NCBI RefSeq assembly: GCF_004571135.1
Contig: NZ_SPSB01000001.1
Location: forward strand, 558,001 to 622,000
Origin: Algoriphagus kandeliae
GTDB taxonomy: Bacteria > Bacteroidota > Bacteroidia > Cytophagales > Cyclobacteriaceae
Direction of reading: 5' to 3'
Length of the DNA: 64,000 nt
The position numbers and the translations under genes are program-made. Below the pieces are notes generated by a model. That model did no database searches, had not been told where the DNA came from, and saw only the letters and a list, made by a program, of their open reading frames with translations. Positions 28,473-37,569 of this stretch are shown here, in pieces. How positions within the stretch are numbered: the first letter of the stretch is position 1; the number at the start of each line of letters is the position of its first letter.

Positions 28473-29024
28473 ATGAGTAGTTCACAAATCCAGCAAAAGG
28501 TTAAAGCTGTCCGTCTATTTAGAACCCTTCATAAATGGATGGGGATTCCTTTGATTGTCTTTTTTCTGTTGATTGGAATCACTTCTATTTTGCTTGCTTG
28601 GAAAAAGAAAGTTGAACTACTTCCTCCAACCCAAAAGACTCAAATAGAAAACGGAACTTGGATTTTACCCTCTGAAATGGTACTCATCGGGGAGGAGGAA
28701 ATGCGAAAATTGGGACGAGAGACAGAAGTCGATCGAATTGACATTCGTCCGGACAAAGGCATTGCTAAGGTGACTTTTAAAAGTCATTTTTCTGAAGTGC
28801 AGATAGATGGATATTCTGGAGAAGTTTTGTCAATTTCTACCCGCCATTCAGATTGGATTGAAAAGCTCCATGATGGAAGTATCGTGGATTATTATACAAC
28901 TGGTGACGAGGGCGCAAAGCTTTTTTACTCAACCCTTACATCTATTGGTTTGATATTTTTAGCGCTAAGTGGATTTTACCTTTGGTATTATCCGAAATTG
29001 ATCAGAAGGTTGAAGTCTAAATAA
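28473..29024 (+). CDS. PepSY-associated transmembrane protein
   Basis: The 183-residue protein has an N-terminal membrane helix (LIVFFLLIGITSILLAW) preceded by LHKWMG, a short extracytoplasmic domain, and a C-terminal helix (SIGLIFLALSGFYLWYYPKL). This is the layout of PepSY_TM proteins, some of which assist metal reduction or uptake. Its stop abuts the convergent dprA gene with no gap. Function is not known. Confidence 0.7.
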   Translation: MSSSQIQQKVKAVRLFRTLHKWMGIPLIVFFLLIGITSILLAWKKKVELLPPTQKTQIENGTWILPSEMVLIGEEEMRKLGRETEVDRIDIRPDKGIAKVTFKSHFSEVQIDGYSGEVLSISTRHSDWIEKLHDGSIVDYYTTGDEGAKLFYSTLTSIGLIFLALSGFYLWYYPKLIRRLKSK

Positions 29025-30143
29025 TCAGACCAGCAATTTGAATTTCTTTCCGGGTAAAGACTTCACAATTCCTTCAAATTCCAGAGATAGTAACTTGGAT
29101 GACAAAATACCCAAAGGGATTTCTGTGGCATAAGAAATCAAATCGATTTCAGATTCTCCTTTTTCCTGTAAATGACTCAAAATTGCTTGTTCTTCTTTCT
29201 CTCGATTGGAAAAATCGAGTTTGGGTTTTGGAGTAGCTTTTTCTCCCGGTTTGCTCCAAAAAAGCGCTTCGCCTATATCATCCGGTCCTGTGTAGATAGA
29301 AGCCTTCATTTTCTTAATCAGATGATTGCAACCTTCTGAATAAGTGGATTGAAGATTTCCCGGAACGGCGAAAATTTCCTTATCATAACTATAGGCAATT
29401 TCAGCAGTGATCAAAGCTCCCCCTTTCGCTGCAGCTTCGACCACAATCAAAGCGTCAGATAATCCGGCAATAATTCTGTTTCTAGCTGGGAAATTTCCAG
29501 GCATCATTTTACTTCCCGGTGCATATTCACTTAGCAAGGCTCCATTTTCCTGAAGTTGCTCTGCTGTTTTTCGATGGACAGCAGGGTAGATTTGGTCAAT
29601 AGGAGAGCCCATCACCGCCATGGTAGGAAGACCAGCTTGCAAAGCAGCACGATGTGCCTCAATATCAATCCCATAGGCTAATCCAGAGATGATTATAGGT
29701 TTATAAATCGCTAAATCCTCTACAATTTTCCTGGTAACAGATTTCCCATATTCTGTGGCACTTCGGGTACCGACAATACCAATGGATTTTTCGAAATTCA
29801 AATCATCGACCCCCTTTGAAAAAAGCACGATAGGCCCATCTTCAATGGATTTTAAGCGTTGAGGGAAATGAGGATCGAGGTAGGTTCGGATTTGAAAATT
29901 TTTCTTTTCTGCCAATTCTAGAAGGGAGTCGCTTTTGCGAAGCAACTGGTCTTTGGATTCCCGAATGGCAAGAAGTTTAGGCCCTACTTTAGGGATTTTA
30001 GAAGCCTTTCCTTTTGGGATTTCGAAGAAGTTTTTTGGAGAGCCAGCGTATGCAGATATGGCTTTAAATACACCAGGGCCTACTTTTGGAGCTAAGGAAA
30101 GGGCTAGAAAATATCGGATATGTTCATGATCCGGTTTTGCCAT
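29025..30143 (-). CDS. dprA: DNA-processing protein DprA
   Basis: DprA loads RecA on incoming single-stranded DNA during natural transformation. The 372-residue protein has the Rossmann-like core: IGIVGTRSATEYGKSV, ISGLAYGIDIEAHRAAL, AVMGSPIDQIYP, NRIIAGLSDALIVVEA and GGALITAEIA. An N-terminal SAM-like region precedes it and a C-terminal winged-helix domain follows. The gene overlaps the end of the MerR-family gene by 20 bp, so the two are co-expressed. Confidence 0.95.
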   Translation of the reverse strand: MAKPDHEHIRYFLALSLAPKVGPGVFKAISAYAGSPKNFFEIPKGKASKIPKVGPKLLAIRESKDQLLRKSDSLLELAEKKNFQIRTYLDPHFPQRLKSIEDGPIVLFSKGVDDLNFEKSIGIVGTRSATEYGKSVTRKIVEDLAIYKPIIISGLAYGIDIEAHRAALQAGLPTMAVMGSPIDQIYPAVHRKTAEQLQENGALLSEYAPGSKMMPGNFPARNRIIAGLSDALIVVEAAAKGGALITAEIAYSYDKEIFAVPGNLQSTYSEGCNHLIKKMKASIYTGPDDIGEALFWSKPGEKATPKPKLDFSNREKEEQAILSHLQEKGESEIDLISYATEIPLGILSSKLLSLEFEGIVKSLPGKKFKLLV

Positions 30144-30477
30144 TGATTTCGTTTCGCAAATTGATTAAAAAGTCTTTGATCTCTTGAAGTTTTTGAACTG
30201 CCTCCACTTTATCCAAACCCTTATCCTTGCCCTGAGCGATTACCTCTCTTGCCCCATCTAAAGTGTATCCTTTTTCCTTGACCAAGTGATATACGTATCG
30301 GATTTTTTGAATGTCATCCTTGGTGTAGCGACGGTTTCCTTTTTTATCCTTTTTAGGACGGATGATGTCAAATTCACCTTCCCAATAACGGATTAGTGAT
30401 GGCGCAACTTTAAACATGGATGCCACCTCACCAATGGAATGATACTTTTTTTCGATGACACGTTCTTTGTAAGGCAC
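30124..30477 (-). CDS. MerR-family transcriptional regulator
   Basis: The 117-residue protein has a MerR N-terminal helix-turn-helix (SIGEVASMFKVAPSLIRYWE, then RRYTKDDIQKIRYVYHLV) and a short coiled-coil C-terminal end. It has no cysteine-rich metal site. It lies upstream of dprA with a 20-bp overlap. Small MerR proteins of this kind are common beside dprA in Bacteroidota; the target promoter is unknown. Confidence 0.88.
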   Translation of the reverse strand: MPYKERVIEKKYHSIGEVASMFKVAPSLIRYWEGEFDIIRPKKDKKGNRRYTKDDIQKIRYVYHLVKEKGYTLDGAREVIAQGKDKGLDKVEAVQKLQEIKDFLINLRNEINGKTGS

Positions 30478-30605
30478 GGGCTTATTCTTTAAAAATTGAA
30501 CCTAAAATATTAACCTTTTTGAAGCTAGGTTTATTGCAATACTCTAAATTAAGAATTTCTCTTTTTAATCAATTAAACTTCAAGTGAATTCTAAAAAGTA
30601 ATCGC

Positions 30606-31310
30606 TTATCGATTGACTACCTGAAGCATTTGAACTGCAGCTAGGCCGGCGGTTTCTGTTCGAAGTCTACTTTTTCCCAACGAAACTGGAGCAAATCCCT
30701 GCTCAAAAGCATCCTCAATTTCACTTGGATCGAAATCCCCTTCAGGGCCAATTAAGATCAAATATTTATTCCCCGGAAGAGCCACATCAAAAAGATGGTT
30801 TTGATGATTTTCATCCACATAAGCGATGAATTTTTGAAAGCCTTCAAAATCACTCGATTTTATCAAATCCTGAAAATTCCAGTCACTTTCTATGCTAGGT
30901 TTTCGGTATTGTTTGCTCTGCTTACAAGCTGAGATAACCTTTTTCTCTAATCTTTCGGTTTTCAAAAATGATCGCTCAGAATGCTGACTTTTCATTAGAT
31001 AAAGCTTAGAAAAACCAATCTCTGTTATCTTTTCTACCATCCATTCCATTCGGTCCGGGCTTTTGGTAGGGGAGATGGCTAGGTGAATTTCAAAATTATC
31101 CGGCTCAATTACCTCAGTTGAAATTACAGCTAGTTCTGTCTTTTTGGGGTCAGGATTAGATATTTTACAATGAAATAGATTTCCTTCTCCATCAGTCACT
31201 TGAACTTCGTCTCCGGTTTTTTGACGTAATACCCGGATCAAATGCTTGGATTCATCCGAGCTTAGTGTGATAGTGGGGGCTTTACTGTTTTCCTGAAAAA
31301 AGAGCGGCAT
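30606..31310 (-). CDS. rsmE: 16S rRNA (uracil(1498)-N(3))-methyltransferase
   Basis: RsmE methylates U1498 of 16S rRNA using SAM. The SPOUT knot is clear: LILIGPEGDFDPSEIEDAF and SLGKSRLRTETAGLAAVQML, with an N-terminal PUA-like part. I chose the ATG at 31310 (MPLFFQ), typical for the family. The upstream in-frame ATG at 31337 lies inside the terminator of deaD and is unlikely to be used. Confidence 0.93.
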   Translation of the reverse strand: MPLFFQENSKAPTITLSSDESKHLIRVLRQKTGDEVQVTDGEGNLFHCKISNPDPKKTELAVISTEVIEPDNFEIHLAISPTKSPDRMEWMVEKITEIGFSKLYLMKSQHSERSFLKTERLEKKVISACKQSKQYRKPSIESDWNFQDLIKSSDFEGFQKFIAYVDENHQNHLFDVALPGNKYLILIGPEGDFDPSEIEDAFEQGFAPVSLGKSRLRTETAGLAAVQMLQVVNR

Positions 31311-31323
31311 AGGACCTTTTTTA

Positions 31324-31360
31324 CACAAAAAAAGCACATTTCCCGAAAGAAATGTGCTTA
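31324..31360 (-). terminator. Rho-independent terminator of deaD
   Basis: An 11-bp perfect stem (31332-31342 with 31349-31359, arms AAGCACATTTC/GAAATGTGCTT) with a 6-nt loop is followed on the minus strand by a T-run. It ends the deaD transcript just ahead of rsmE. Confidence 0.85.
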
Positions 31361-31384
31361 AACCAAATTAACCTTAACCTATAA

Positions 31385-33118
31385 TCAACCTTTTGAAATT
31401 TCCATATTAACGGTCTTACCCTTGATGGTGTTGTGCTTCATGGTACGGATTACATGATCCGCATCTTTTTTAGGCACATCCACAAAGGAGAAGTTTTCGT
31501 AGATATCGATTCCTCCAATGCTTTTTCCAGGAATTCCAGCTTCACCGGCAATGGCACCTACGATATCGTTTGGACGGATTCGGTCTTTCTTACCCAAGTT
31601 CAAAAATAACCGGGTCATGTTTGCTTCAGTAGTTCTTGCTCCACCTCTGCGCTCTCTTCCGCCTTCTCGTCTTTCACCTCTTTCACCTCTTTCGCCTCTT
31701 CTGCCTCCGTCTCTGCTGCCTCGCTCAAATCGACCGCCTCTTTCAGACCGCTCTCCGCGCTCTCTTCTTCGGTCTTGATAAGATGGCAAGGAGAAATCCT
31801 GATCTCTAAGCTCTTGAACAGCTTCACCCATGGTCATTTTGATCAAACCAAGTGCTACCTGCTCAGGAGTCAAACCTTCTGTCAATAATTGACCGAGTGT
31901 TTCTTCGAAAATTTGATTATCCTCGTCTTTAGCAAGAGTTCTGTGTACATCCTTCACCAACTGTCGCTTTTTCATGTCGATCAGTTCGGTAACAGAAGGA
32001 GGATCCATGCGAGTGATACTTGCTTTGGTGAATCGCTCTAAATCCTTGATTTTCTGCATGTCCCGACGACCCGTCACGAAGTTGATAGCAACTCCGGATT
32101 TTCCAGCACGACCGGTTCTTCCGATTCGGTGAACGTAATATTCTTCATCTAAAGGCAAATCAAAATTGAATACTGCCTCTACATTGTCTACGTCAATACC
32201 TCTAGCTGCCACATCAGTAGCGACCAATACCGTGCAAAGTCCTTTTCGGAATTTGCCCATAACCTTATCGCGTTGAGCTTGGGAAAGGTCCCCATGTAGC
32301 GCTTCCGCTAAGATTCCTCTTGAACCCAAAGATTCAGTAACCTCGTCGGTCATTCGTTTTGTATTACAGAATACCACAGAGAGGTTGTAGTTATTTACAG
32401 TCATCAACCGCACCATCAGTTCCATTTTCAAGGTTGGTTTTACCTCGTAATAGATTTGCTCGATACGATCTACTGTTAATTCTTTTTTGGCGATTTTAAT
32501 TATATGAGGCTCATTTTGGTACTTGCGCGTCAAGTCCATAATAGGCTTTGCCATCGTAGCTGAGAAAAAGACGGTTTGTCTTTCTTCAGGCATTTCCTGC
32601 AAAATAGCCTCGATATCATCTCGGAAGCCCATATCTAGCATTTCATCCGCTTCATCCAAAACGATGATTCCTGCGTCATCCAATTTTAAAGTTCCTCGAT
32701 CAATATGATCCTGAACTCGCCCTGGAGTACCGACTACGATCTGTACGCCTTTTCTCAAGATTCGAATCTGCTTGTCGATTGATTCTCCTCCGTAAATAGC
32801 TACAGAACTGATTTTTCGGTGATGCTTTGCTAATTTTTGAAATTCTCCTTCTACTTGCACTGCAAGTTCCCGAGTAGGGCAAAGGATGATAGCTTGAGGT
32901 TTGTGAAAGTCTGCATCCACCAAATCAATAATTGGAATGGCAAATGCTGCAGTCTTACCAGTACCTGTTTGAGCCTGACCAATTACGTCATGACCTTCTA
33001 GGATGTAGGGGATAGCTTGTTCTTGAATGGGGGAAGGTTGGGTATAGCCCATCTCTTCCACTGCCTGTAAGATTTCTTTTGAAATCCCCAGGTCTGAGAA
33101 TTTTGTGTTGTTTTCCAT
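31385..33118 (-). CDS. deaD: DEAD-box RNA helicase (DeaD/CsdA type)
   Basis: The ATP-dependent RNA helicase acts in ribosome assembly and RNA decay, often at low temperature. The core motifs are AQTGTGKTAAF, PTRELA, VLDEADEML, SAT and HRIGRTGRAG. An arginine- and glycine-rich linker (GRRGERGERGERREGG) leads to a C-terminal DbpA-type RNA-binding domain (LFLNLGKKDRIRPNDIVGA). The 577-residue length is normal. A strong terminator follows and a long leader of about 95 nt precedes it. Confidence 0.95.
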   Translation of the reverse strand: MENNTKFSDLGISKEILQAVEEMGYTQPSPIQEQAIPYILEGHDVIGQAQTGTGKTAAFAIPIIDLVDADFHKPQAIILCPTRELAVQVEGEFQKLAKHHRKISSVAIYGGESIDKQIRILRKGVQIVVGTPGRVQDHIDRGTLKLDDAGIIVLDEADEMLDMGFRDDIEAILQEMPEERQTVFFSATMAKPIMDLTRKYQNEPHIIKIAKKELTVDRIEQIYYEVKPTLKMELMVRLMTVNNYNLSVVFCNTKRMTDEVTESLGSRGILAEALHGDLSQAQRDKVMGKFRKGLCTVLVATDVAARGIDVDNVEAVFNFDLPLDEEYYVHRIGRTGRAGKSGVAINFVTGRRDMQKIKDLERFTKASITRMDPPSVTELIDMKKRQLVKDVHRTLAKDEDNQIFEETLGQLLTEGLTPEQVALGLIKMTMGEAVQELRDQDFSLPSYQDRRRERGERSERGGRFERGSRDGGRRGERGERGERREGGRERRGGARTTEANMTRLFLNLGKKDRIRPNDIVGAIAGEAGIPGKSIGGIDIYENFSFVDVPKKDADHVIRTMKHNTIKGKTVNMEISKG

Positions 33119-33219
33119 GATGTTTCCTTACTTTTTCCTGCCATGTTCCTTGATCCCAGACAAGCGACAGTAAGGAAATCACGGCTCAGAAAAAATTTTC
33201 TGCGTCAAAATTGACGGTG

Positions 33220-33250
33220 CAAAAGTATGTATAATTATTTCGTGAAACAA
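33220..33250 (-). promoter_or_regulatory. Promoter of deaD
   Basis: On the minus strand TTG at 33250-33248 and TACTTTTG at 33227-33220 lie 20 nt apart and match the Bacteroidota -33/-7 pattern. The start site would be near 33213, giving a leader of about 95 nt. Confidence 0.6.
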
Positions 33251-33333
33251 GTGATCTTTCAAATCATTTAGAATATTCTTTAAAATATGGAAGAAATCAT
33301 AAAAAAATATTTGGTTGATCTGTCTTATTCGAT

Positions 33334-34125
33334 TTAAAGAAAGGTTTTATCTGCAGATGCTTCCTTCATCATCTTTTCTGCCAATTCTTTCCCCAAATAC
33401 TTGTCAATCATTCCATGACCTACATAAAGAAGGGGAGTCAGTACGACAGCTACAATAAACTTGTATACATAATTGATGATTCCTACGGCAATTACCTGAC
33501 TGATACTCCAATTGCCAAATAGGTAGAATGCTATTCCCAATACTACAAATGAGTCAAAAAACTGACTGATTAAGGTGGAACCTGTTGCTCTTAACCAAAT
33601 CATTTTTGGTCCAGTGACGGCACGAAGCCGTTGGAATACAAACACGTCCACCAATTGTCCCAATAAGAATGCGGTCAATGAGCCGATTATGATTCCTAAT
33701 CCCTGTCTAAATATGGTATTGAACGCATAAGAAATATCAAACTCTTCTCCTGAAGGAGTGACGGCATTTACGTCAAGCCAAAAATCAGCCGGGACTAATT
33801 TGGTGACAACAGTAATCACCAAAAAGATGTATGCAATCAGTCCAGCAGTGATAAAACTAACTTTTCGAACACCCTTCTTCCCAAAATACTCATTGATAAT
33901 GTCCGTGGTAATGAAAACGATGGGCCAAATAACAGCACCTGCAGTCAAATTGAAATCCAAGACATATTCGTCGAAAAAGGTCCAATTAACAGGTTCAAAG
34001 CCAATGGTTTTTTCAGCTGAGAAAATCTTCACTCCAATTATTTCCGCCAATATCGCATTGGTAAGAAATATGGATCCTAGGATCATGAACAGGTTGGTCT
34101 TTTTGGAAGATTCTGAGCGGGTCAT
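33334..34125 (-). CDS. Queuosine precursor transporter (YhhQ/VUT family)
   Basis: The 263-residue inner-membrane protein has about six hydrophobic helices and family blocks NAILAEIIGVKIF, FNLTAGAVIWPIVFITTDII and GQLVDVFVFQRL. YhhQ-type carriers import 7-cyano-7-deazaguanine or a related precursor for queuosine in tRNA. The gene overlaps rnz by 4 bp, placing it in a tRNA-related operon, which agrees with the call. Confidence 0.88.
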   Translation of the reverse strand: MTRSESSKKTNLFMILGSIFLTNAILAEIIGVKIFSAEKTIGFEPVNWTFFDEYVLDFNLTAGAVIWPIVFITTDIINEYFGKKGVRKVSFITAGLIAYIFLVITVVTKLVPADFWLDVNAVTPSGEEFDISYAFNTIFRQGLGIIIGSLTAFLLGQLVDVFVFQRLRAVTGPKMIWLRATGSTLISQFFDSFVVLGIAFYLFGNWSISQVIAVGIINYVYKFIVAVVLTPLLYVGHGMIDKYLGKELAEKMMKEASADKTFL

Positions 34126-35039
34126 ATGCTGTAGGTTTTTCCTTCTTCACTCAACTCCACCTCCGGGAAGATGTTTTCTGCTTCTGCCTTCATGGGACTC
34201 AAATCCTTGTATCTAGAGGAAAAATGTCCCAAAAGGAGTTTTTTGGCTTTACTCAATTTAGCTATTTCTGCCGCTTGTGATGCAGTACTGTGATAGGTGA
34301 GATCGGCTCGTTGTTTATCTGCTTCGAGAAAGGTAGATTCATGATAAAGTAGATCCACTCCCTGTATGTACTCTATCAATTCGGGCCAAAAAATGGTGTC
34401 CGAACAATAAGCATAGGACCGCACAGGTTCAGGAGGATAGCAGAACTCTCTAACGGCATAAAATGAACCATCCACACCTATGTAATCCATTCCTTGTCGG
34501 AGTGAATTAATGGCCTCAATAGGAAGTTTTTGCTCCTCCAATTTTGCCTTGATTAAATTTCTAAGCCGTGGTTTTTCTCGAATCAAAAAGCCCGTAGTAG
34601 GTAATCGATGCTTTAAAGGAAAGCTGTAGACCATGAATTTAGGATGGTTAAGTAAAAGATTTAACTGATTATCCTTAGTTTCTTGGTAATGAATAGGATA
34701 GGTTAACCTAGTATTACTCCATCTAAAATGAGTAGTAATGATTTCATCCAGACCTTTGGGGCCATAAATGCTTAAAGGCCTGCTTCGTTTTCCTAGGTGA
34801 AAACTGGAAAGCAGGCCTACTAATCCTAAGTAATGATCCCCATGTAAATGGGAGATGAAAATGTGATCTATTTTGGAAGCTTTGACTTTGAATTTTCGGA
34901 GTTGAATTTGGGTAGCTTCTCCACAATCAATGAGCAACCATTCCTGTCCAATTTGAACAGCTTGTGCCGTATGGTTCCTACCATGAACGGGAATAGAAGA
35001 AGTATTCCCTAAAATCGTTACCTCAAACTCAGGCTTCAA
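34122..35039 (-). CDS. rnz: Ribonuclease Z (tRNA 3'-processing endonuclease)
   Basis: This metallo-beta-lactamase-fold nuclease trims pre-tRNA 3' ends. The zinc motif HLHGDHYLGLVGLL, YCSDT and YHSTASQAAEIA are present, along with LLGHFSSRY near the C-terminus. The length of 305 residues is usual. It overlaps the STAS gene upstream by 4 bp and the YhhQ-type gene downstream by 4 bp, so the three are translated together. Confidence 0.94.
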   Translation of the reverse strand: MKPEFEVTILGNTSSIPVHGRNHTAQAVQIGQEWLLIDCGEATQIQLRKFKVKASKIDHIFISHLHGDHYLGLVGLLSSFHLGKRSRPLSIYGPKGLDEIITTHFRWSNTRLTYPIHYQETKDNQLNLLLNHPKFMVYSFPLKHRLPTTGFLIREKPRLRNLIKAKLEEQKLPIEAINSLRQGMDYIGVDGSFYAVREFCYPPEPVRSYAYCSDTIFWPELIEYIQGVDLLYHESTFLEADKQRADLTYHSTASQAAEIAKLSKAKKLLLGHFSSRYKDLSPMKAEAENIFPEVELSEEGKTYSI

Positions 35040-35425
35040 TCTTCTGTCTCTTCTTCTTCCTCGCCGCTACCATTTTCGATTTCATGCATGAAAATGGTTT
35101 CACCGGCTTCCTCCAAATCAGAAACGATATTCAATTTTTTATCCAGCATGGAAATCTGAAGTAGCTTCATTACATGATCCTGTACACCGGAAATTAAAAA
35201 TAGTCCACCATTATTTCCATATTCTCGGTCTCCCACCAATAGAGCACTCAATCCTGATGAATCCACGTATTTTACATAGCTCATATCCAATACCAATTTT
35301 CCATAGCCTTCTGCATGAACAGTCAAAAGTTCGGATTTCAATTTTGGAGCTAAGAGGGAATCCAATTTTTCTTCAAGAGGAGTAAATATGACGTATTGCT
35401 CTTTCTTATCAATGCTGTATTTCAT
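35036..35425 (-). CDS. STAS-domain anti-sigma-factor-antagonist-like protein
   Basis: The 129-residue protein fits the STAS fold with the phosphorylatable serine in YVKYVDSSGLSALLVGDREY. Such proteins bind switch kinases or anti-sigma factors. The C-terminus has an acidic tail (EEEEETED). It heads the rnz-YhhQ operon, and purC lies 9 bp upstream on the same strand. Partners are not visible in the window. Confidence 0.85.
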   Translation of the reverse strand: MKYSIDKKEQYVIFTPLEEKLDSLLAPKLKSELLTVHAEGYGKLVLDMSYVKYVDSSGLSALLVGDREYGNNGGLFLISGVQDHVMKLLQISMLDKKLNIVSDLEEAGETIFMHEIENGSGEEEEETED

Positions 35426-35433
35426 AGTTGTAT

Positions 35434-36378
35434 TTAGTTTTCTTTAAGGTAATTTTTAATGGCATTTTCAATACGCTCTTCAATGTTGTTCGTAATTGCC
35501 TTTTGAAACTTTTCTCCGGTTATTTTTTCGAATAATTCAATATAGCGATCAGAAATGCTTTCTACAATTTCATCCGTCATTTCAGGTACTTGTTGCCCCT
35601 CTTTGCCTTGAAAGCCATTTTCGATCAACCACTGTCTTACAAATTCTTTGGAAAGCTGTCGTTGGGGAAGTCCTTTTTGCTGATTTTCTTCATAGCCATC
35701 AGCATAGAAATAGCGACTGGAATCGGGTGTATGAATTTCATCGATTAGGTAGATTTTCCCATCATGTTTTCCAAATTCGTATTTGGTATCCACTAAAATC
35801 AATCCTTTTTCAGCAGCCATTTCCTGACCTCTTTGGTACAAGGCTCGGGTATATTTTTCCAAAACCACGTAATCTTCCTCACTGACAATCCCTTTGGCTA
35901 AGATGTCTTCTCTAGAAATATCCTCGTCATGACCCTCGGAAGCCTTGGTTGTGGGAGTGATGATAGGGGTGGGGAAAGGATCATTTTCCCGAATTCCATC
36001 AGGCATTGGAACACCACAAATGCTTCTTTTTCCAAGTTTGTATTCCCGGGCAGCATGGCCTGACATATATCCTCGAATTACCATCTCCACCTTAAATGGT
36101 TCGCATCGCTTTCCAATGGTCACGTTAGGATCAGGTGTCGCAGTCACCCAGTTGGGAACGATATCAGCAGTCGCTTCCAAGAATTTAGCAGCAATTTGAT
36201 TAAGGACCTGTCCTTTGAAAGGAATAGCGCGTGGCAAAACCACATCGAAAGCAGAAATCCGGTCCGAGGCTACGACCACCAATTCCTTTTCGAAAATATA
36301 GACATCCCGTACTTTTCCTTTGTAAAAGTCAACTTGTCCGGGAAATTGGAAATGGGTTTCCTTGATCGATTGGTTCAT
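35434..36378 (-). CDS. purC: Phosphoribosylaminoimidazole-succinocarboxamide synthase
   Basis: PurC makes SAICAR in purine biosynthesis. The 314-residue protein has the ATP-binding start ([11 protein letters not shown]), [29 protein letters not shown] and the aspartate site [15 protein letters not shown]. The length matches the longer eukaryote-like form found in many Bacteroidota. It lies just upstream of the STAS gene with a 9-bp gap and probably shares its transcript. Confidence 0.96.
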   Translation of the reverse strand: MNQSIKETHFQFPGQVDFYKGKVRDVYIFEKELVVVASDRISAFDVVLPRAIPFKGQVLNQIAAKFLEATADIVPNWVTATPDPNVTIGKRCEPFKVEMVIRGYMSGHAAREYKLGKRSICGVPMPDGIRENDPFPTPIITPTTKASEGHDEDISREDILAKGIVSEEDYVVLEKYTRALYQRGQEMAAEKGLILVDTKYEFGKHDGKIYLIDEIHTPDSSRYFYADGYEENQQKGLPQRQLSKEFVRQWLIENGFQGKEGQQVPEMTDEIVESISDRYIELFEKITGEKFQKAITNNIEERIENAIKNYLKEN

Positions 36379-36459
36379 GGGGATGATGTTTTGACAAAAA
36401 TAGAAAAGCTTTCTTTTCTATGGAGGATTTATTGGGGATTCCTTTTCCTAATCTTTGTT

Positions 36460-37524
36460 TTACTTTTTTTCGGTTCGAATTTGATTGCCTTCTTCATCAA
36501 AGAAAAGCCAAGTTCCTGTAGGTCTTCCATTCTTGAAATAACGGATTTCTTCCAAGGTTCCTGTAGATCTATAGACTTTGACTTCTCCCTGGGCCAATCC
36601 ATTTTCATAATTTATTACTTGTTGAATTTGGCCATTGGGATGGTAAAAGGTTTCCTTGGAAACATAATCTGACTTAGGTTCAAATTCACGAATCAATGTA
36701 AGCTTGCCTTCTTGGTCATAGCTTCTGAATGGAGAAGTTGGAATCCCGTTTTTAAAGGTGATTTCAGAGCGGATTTGTCCATTTTCGAAATATTCCCGAG
36801 TAGTACCTGTTTCTATTCCATTTTTATAAAATGACTCTGTTCTTTTTTTACCGCTCGGGAAAAATTCTAAAAAGTCTCCATCATAGACCCCTCTTCTAAA
36901 TTCTATTTCAGATTGAACCTGACCATTTTCAAAATAGGTAATTTCTTTTCCTTCCAAATCACCTTTTTCGTAAAAGGCTTTTACCTTAAGTGTTCCATTT
37001 GGGTAGTATTCCAATAGTTCTCCATCAAGCTGACCTTCCTCGTAAAAGGCTATTCGCTCTGGTTTTCCATCTGCGTAAAATCGCTCACTTTTTCCATTAG
37101 GACTTCCGGATTGGAATTGAGTGATATCTTGGATTTGACCATTTTCAAAGTAGGTAGTTACCCTTCCCTGAATTTGGTCATCAACAAAAGTCAATTCCTG
37201 CCGGATGGAACCATTGAGAAAGAAACTTTGACTGAGTCCCTGTTTCTTGTTTTGGATGAATGGGATAATTCGGAGTGTGTCACCTGTTTCAGGATTAAGT
37301 TCGACGAAAAGTCCTTCTCGCTGATCATTTTTCAATTGACCGGTTAAGACAAGTCGACCTTCTTCATCATATCTTTTCAGAGGACCTTCCGCTTTTCCAT
37401 TAACCGTATAGTAAATTTCCTTGAGCATCATTTTTTGCTCATCATAATAGGTTCTCACTGCTTCTTGGGCTGAAGCGTAGCTAAGAATGCAAATGGAAAA
37501 GAGACTAAGAAGGATTCTTTTCAT
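36460..37524 (-). CDS. MORN/YwqK-type repeat protein, secreted
   Basis: A signal peptide (cleavage near YASAQ) precedes about a dozen repeats of 22-25 residues with the pattern G-x-x-x-x-Y-x-x-N-G-x-x, such as LLEYYPNGTLKVKAFYEKGD and REYFENGQIRSEITFKNG. These form an extended beta structure in YwqK/MORN proteins; no enzyme activity is known. The stop is followed by purC after 81 bp and its start lies beside the thiolase terminator, so it has its own promoter or reads through weakly. Confidence 0.85.
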   Translation of the reverse strand: MKRILLSLFSICILSYASAQEAVRTYYDEQKMMLKEIYYTVNGKAEGPLKRYDEEGRLVLTGQLKNDQREGLFVELNPETGDTLRIIPFIQNKKQGLSQSFFLNGSIRQELTFVDDQIQGRVTTYFENGQIQDITQFQSGSPNGKSERFYADGKPERIAFYEEGQLDGELLEYYPNGTLKVKAFYEKGDLEGKEITYFENGQVQSEIEFRRGVYDGDFLEFFPSGKKRTESFYKNGIETGTTREYFENGQIRSEITFKNGIPTSPFRSYDQEGKLTLIREFEPKSDYVSKETFYHPNGQIQQVINYENGLAQGEVKVYRSTGTLEEIRYFKNGRPTGTWLFFDEEGNQIRTEKK

Positions 37525-37562
37525 AAAAAAATCCGCGACAGCTAATTTGCCGCGGATTGATT
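37525..37562 (-). terminator. Terminator of the thiolase gene
   Basis: AATCCGCG (37530-37537) pairs with CGCGGATT (37551-37558); on the minus strand the stem is followed by seven T. It separates the thiolase from the repeat protein downstream. Confidence 0.85.
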
Positions 37563-37569
37563 TTAAAGT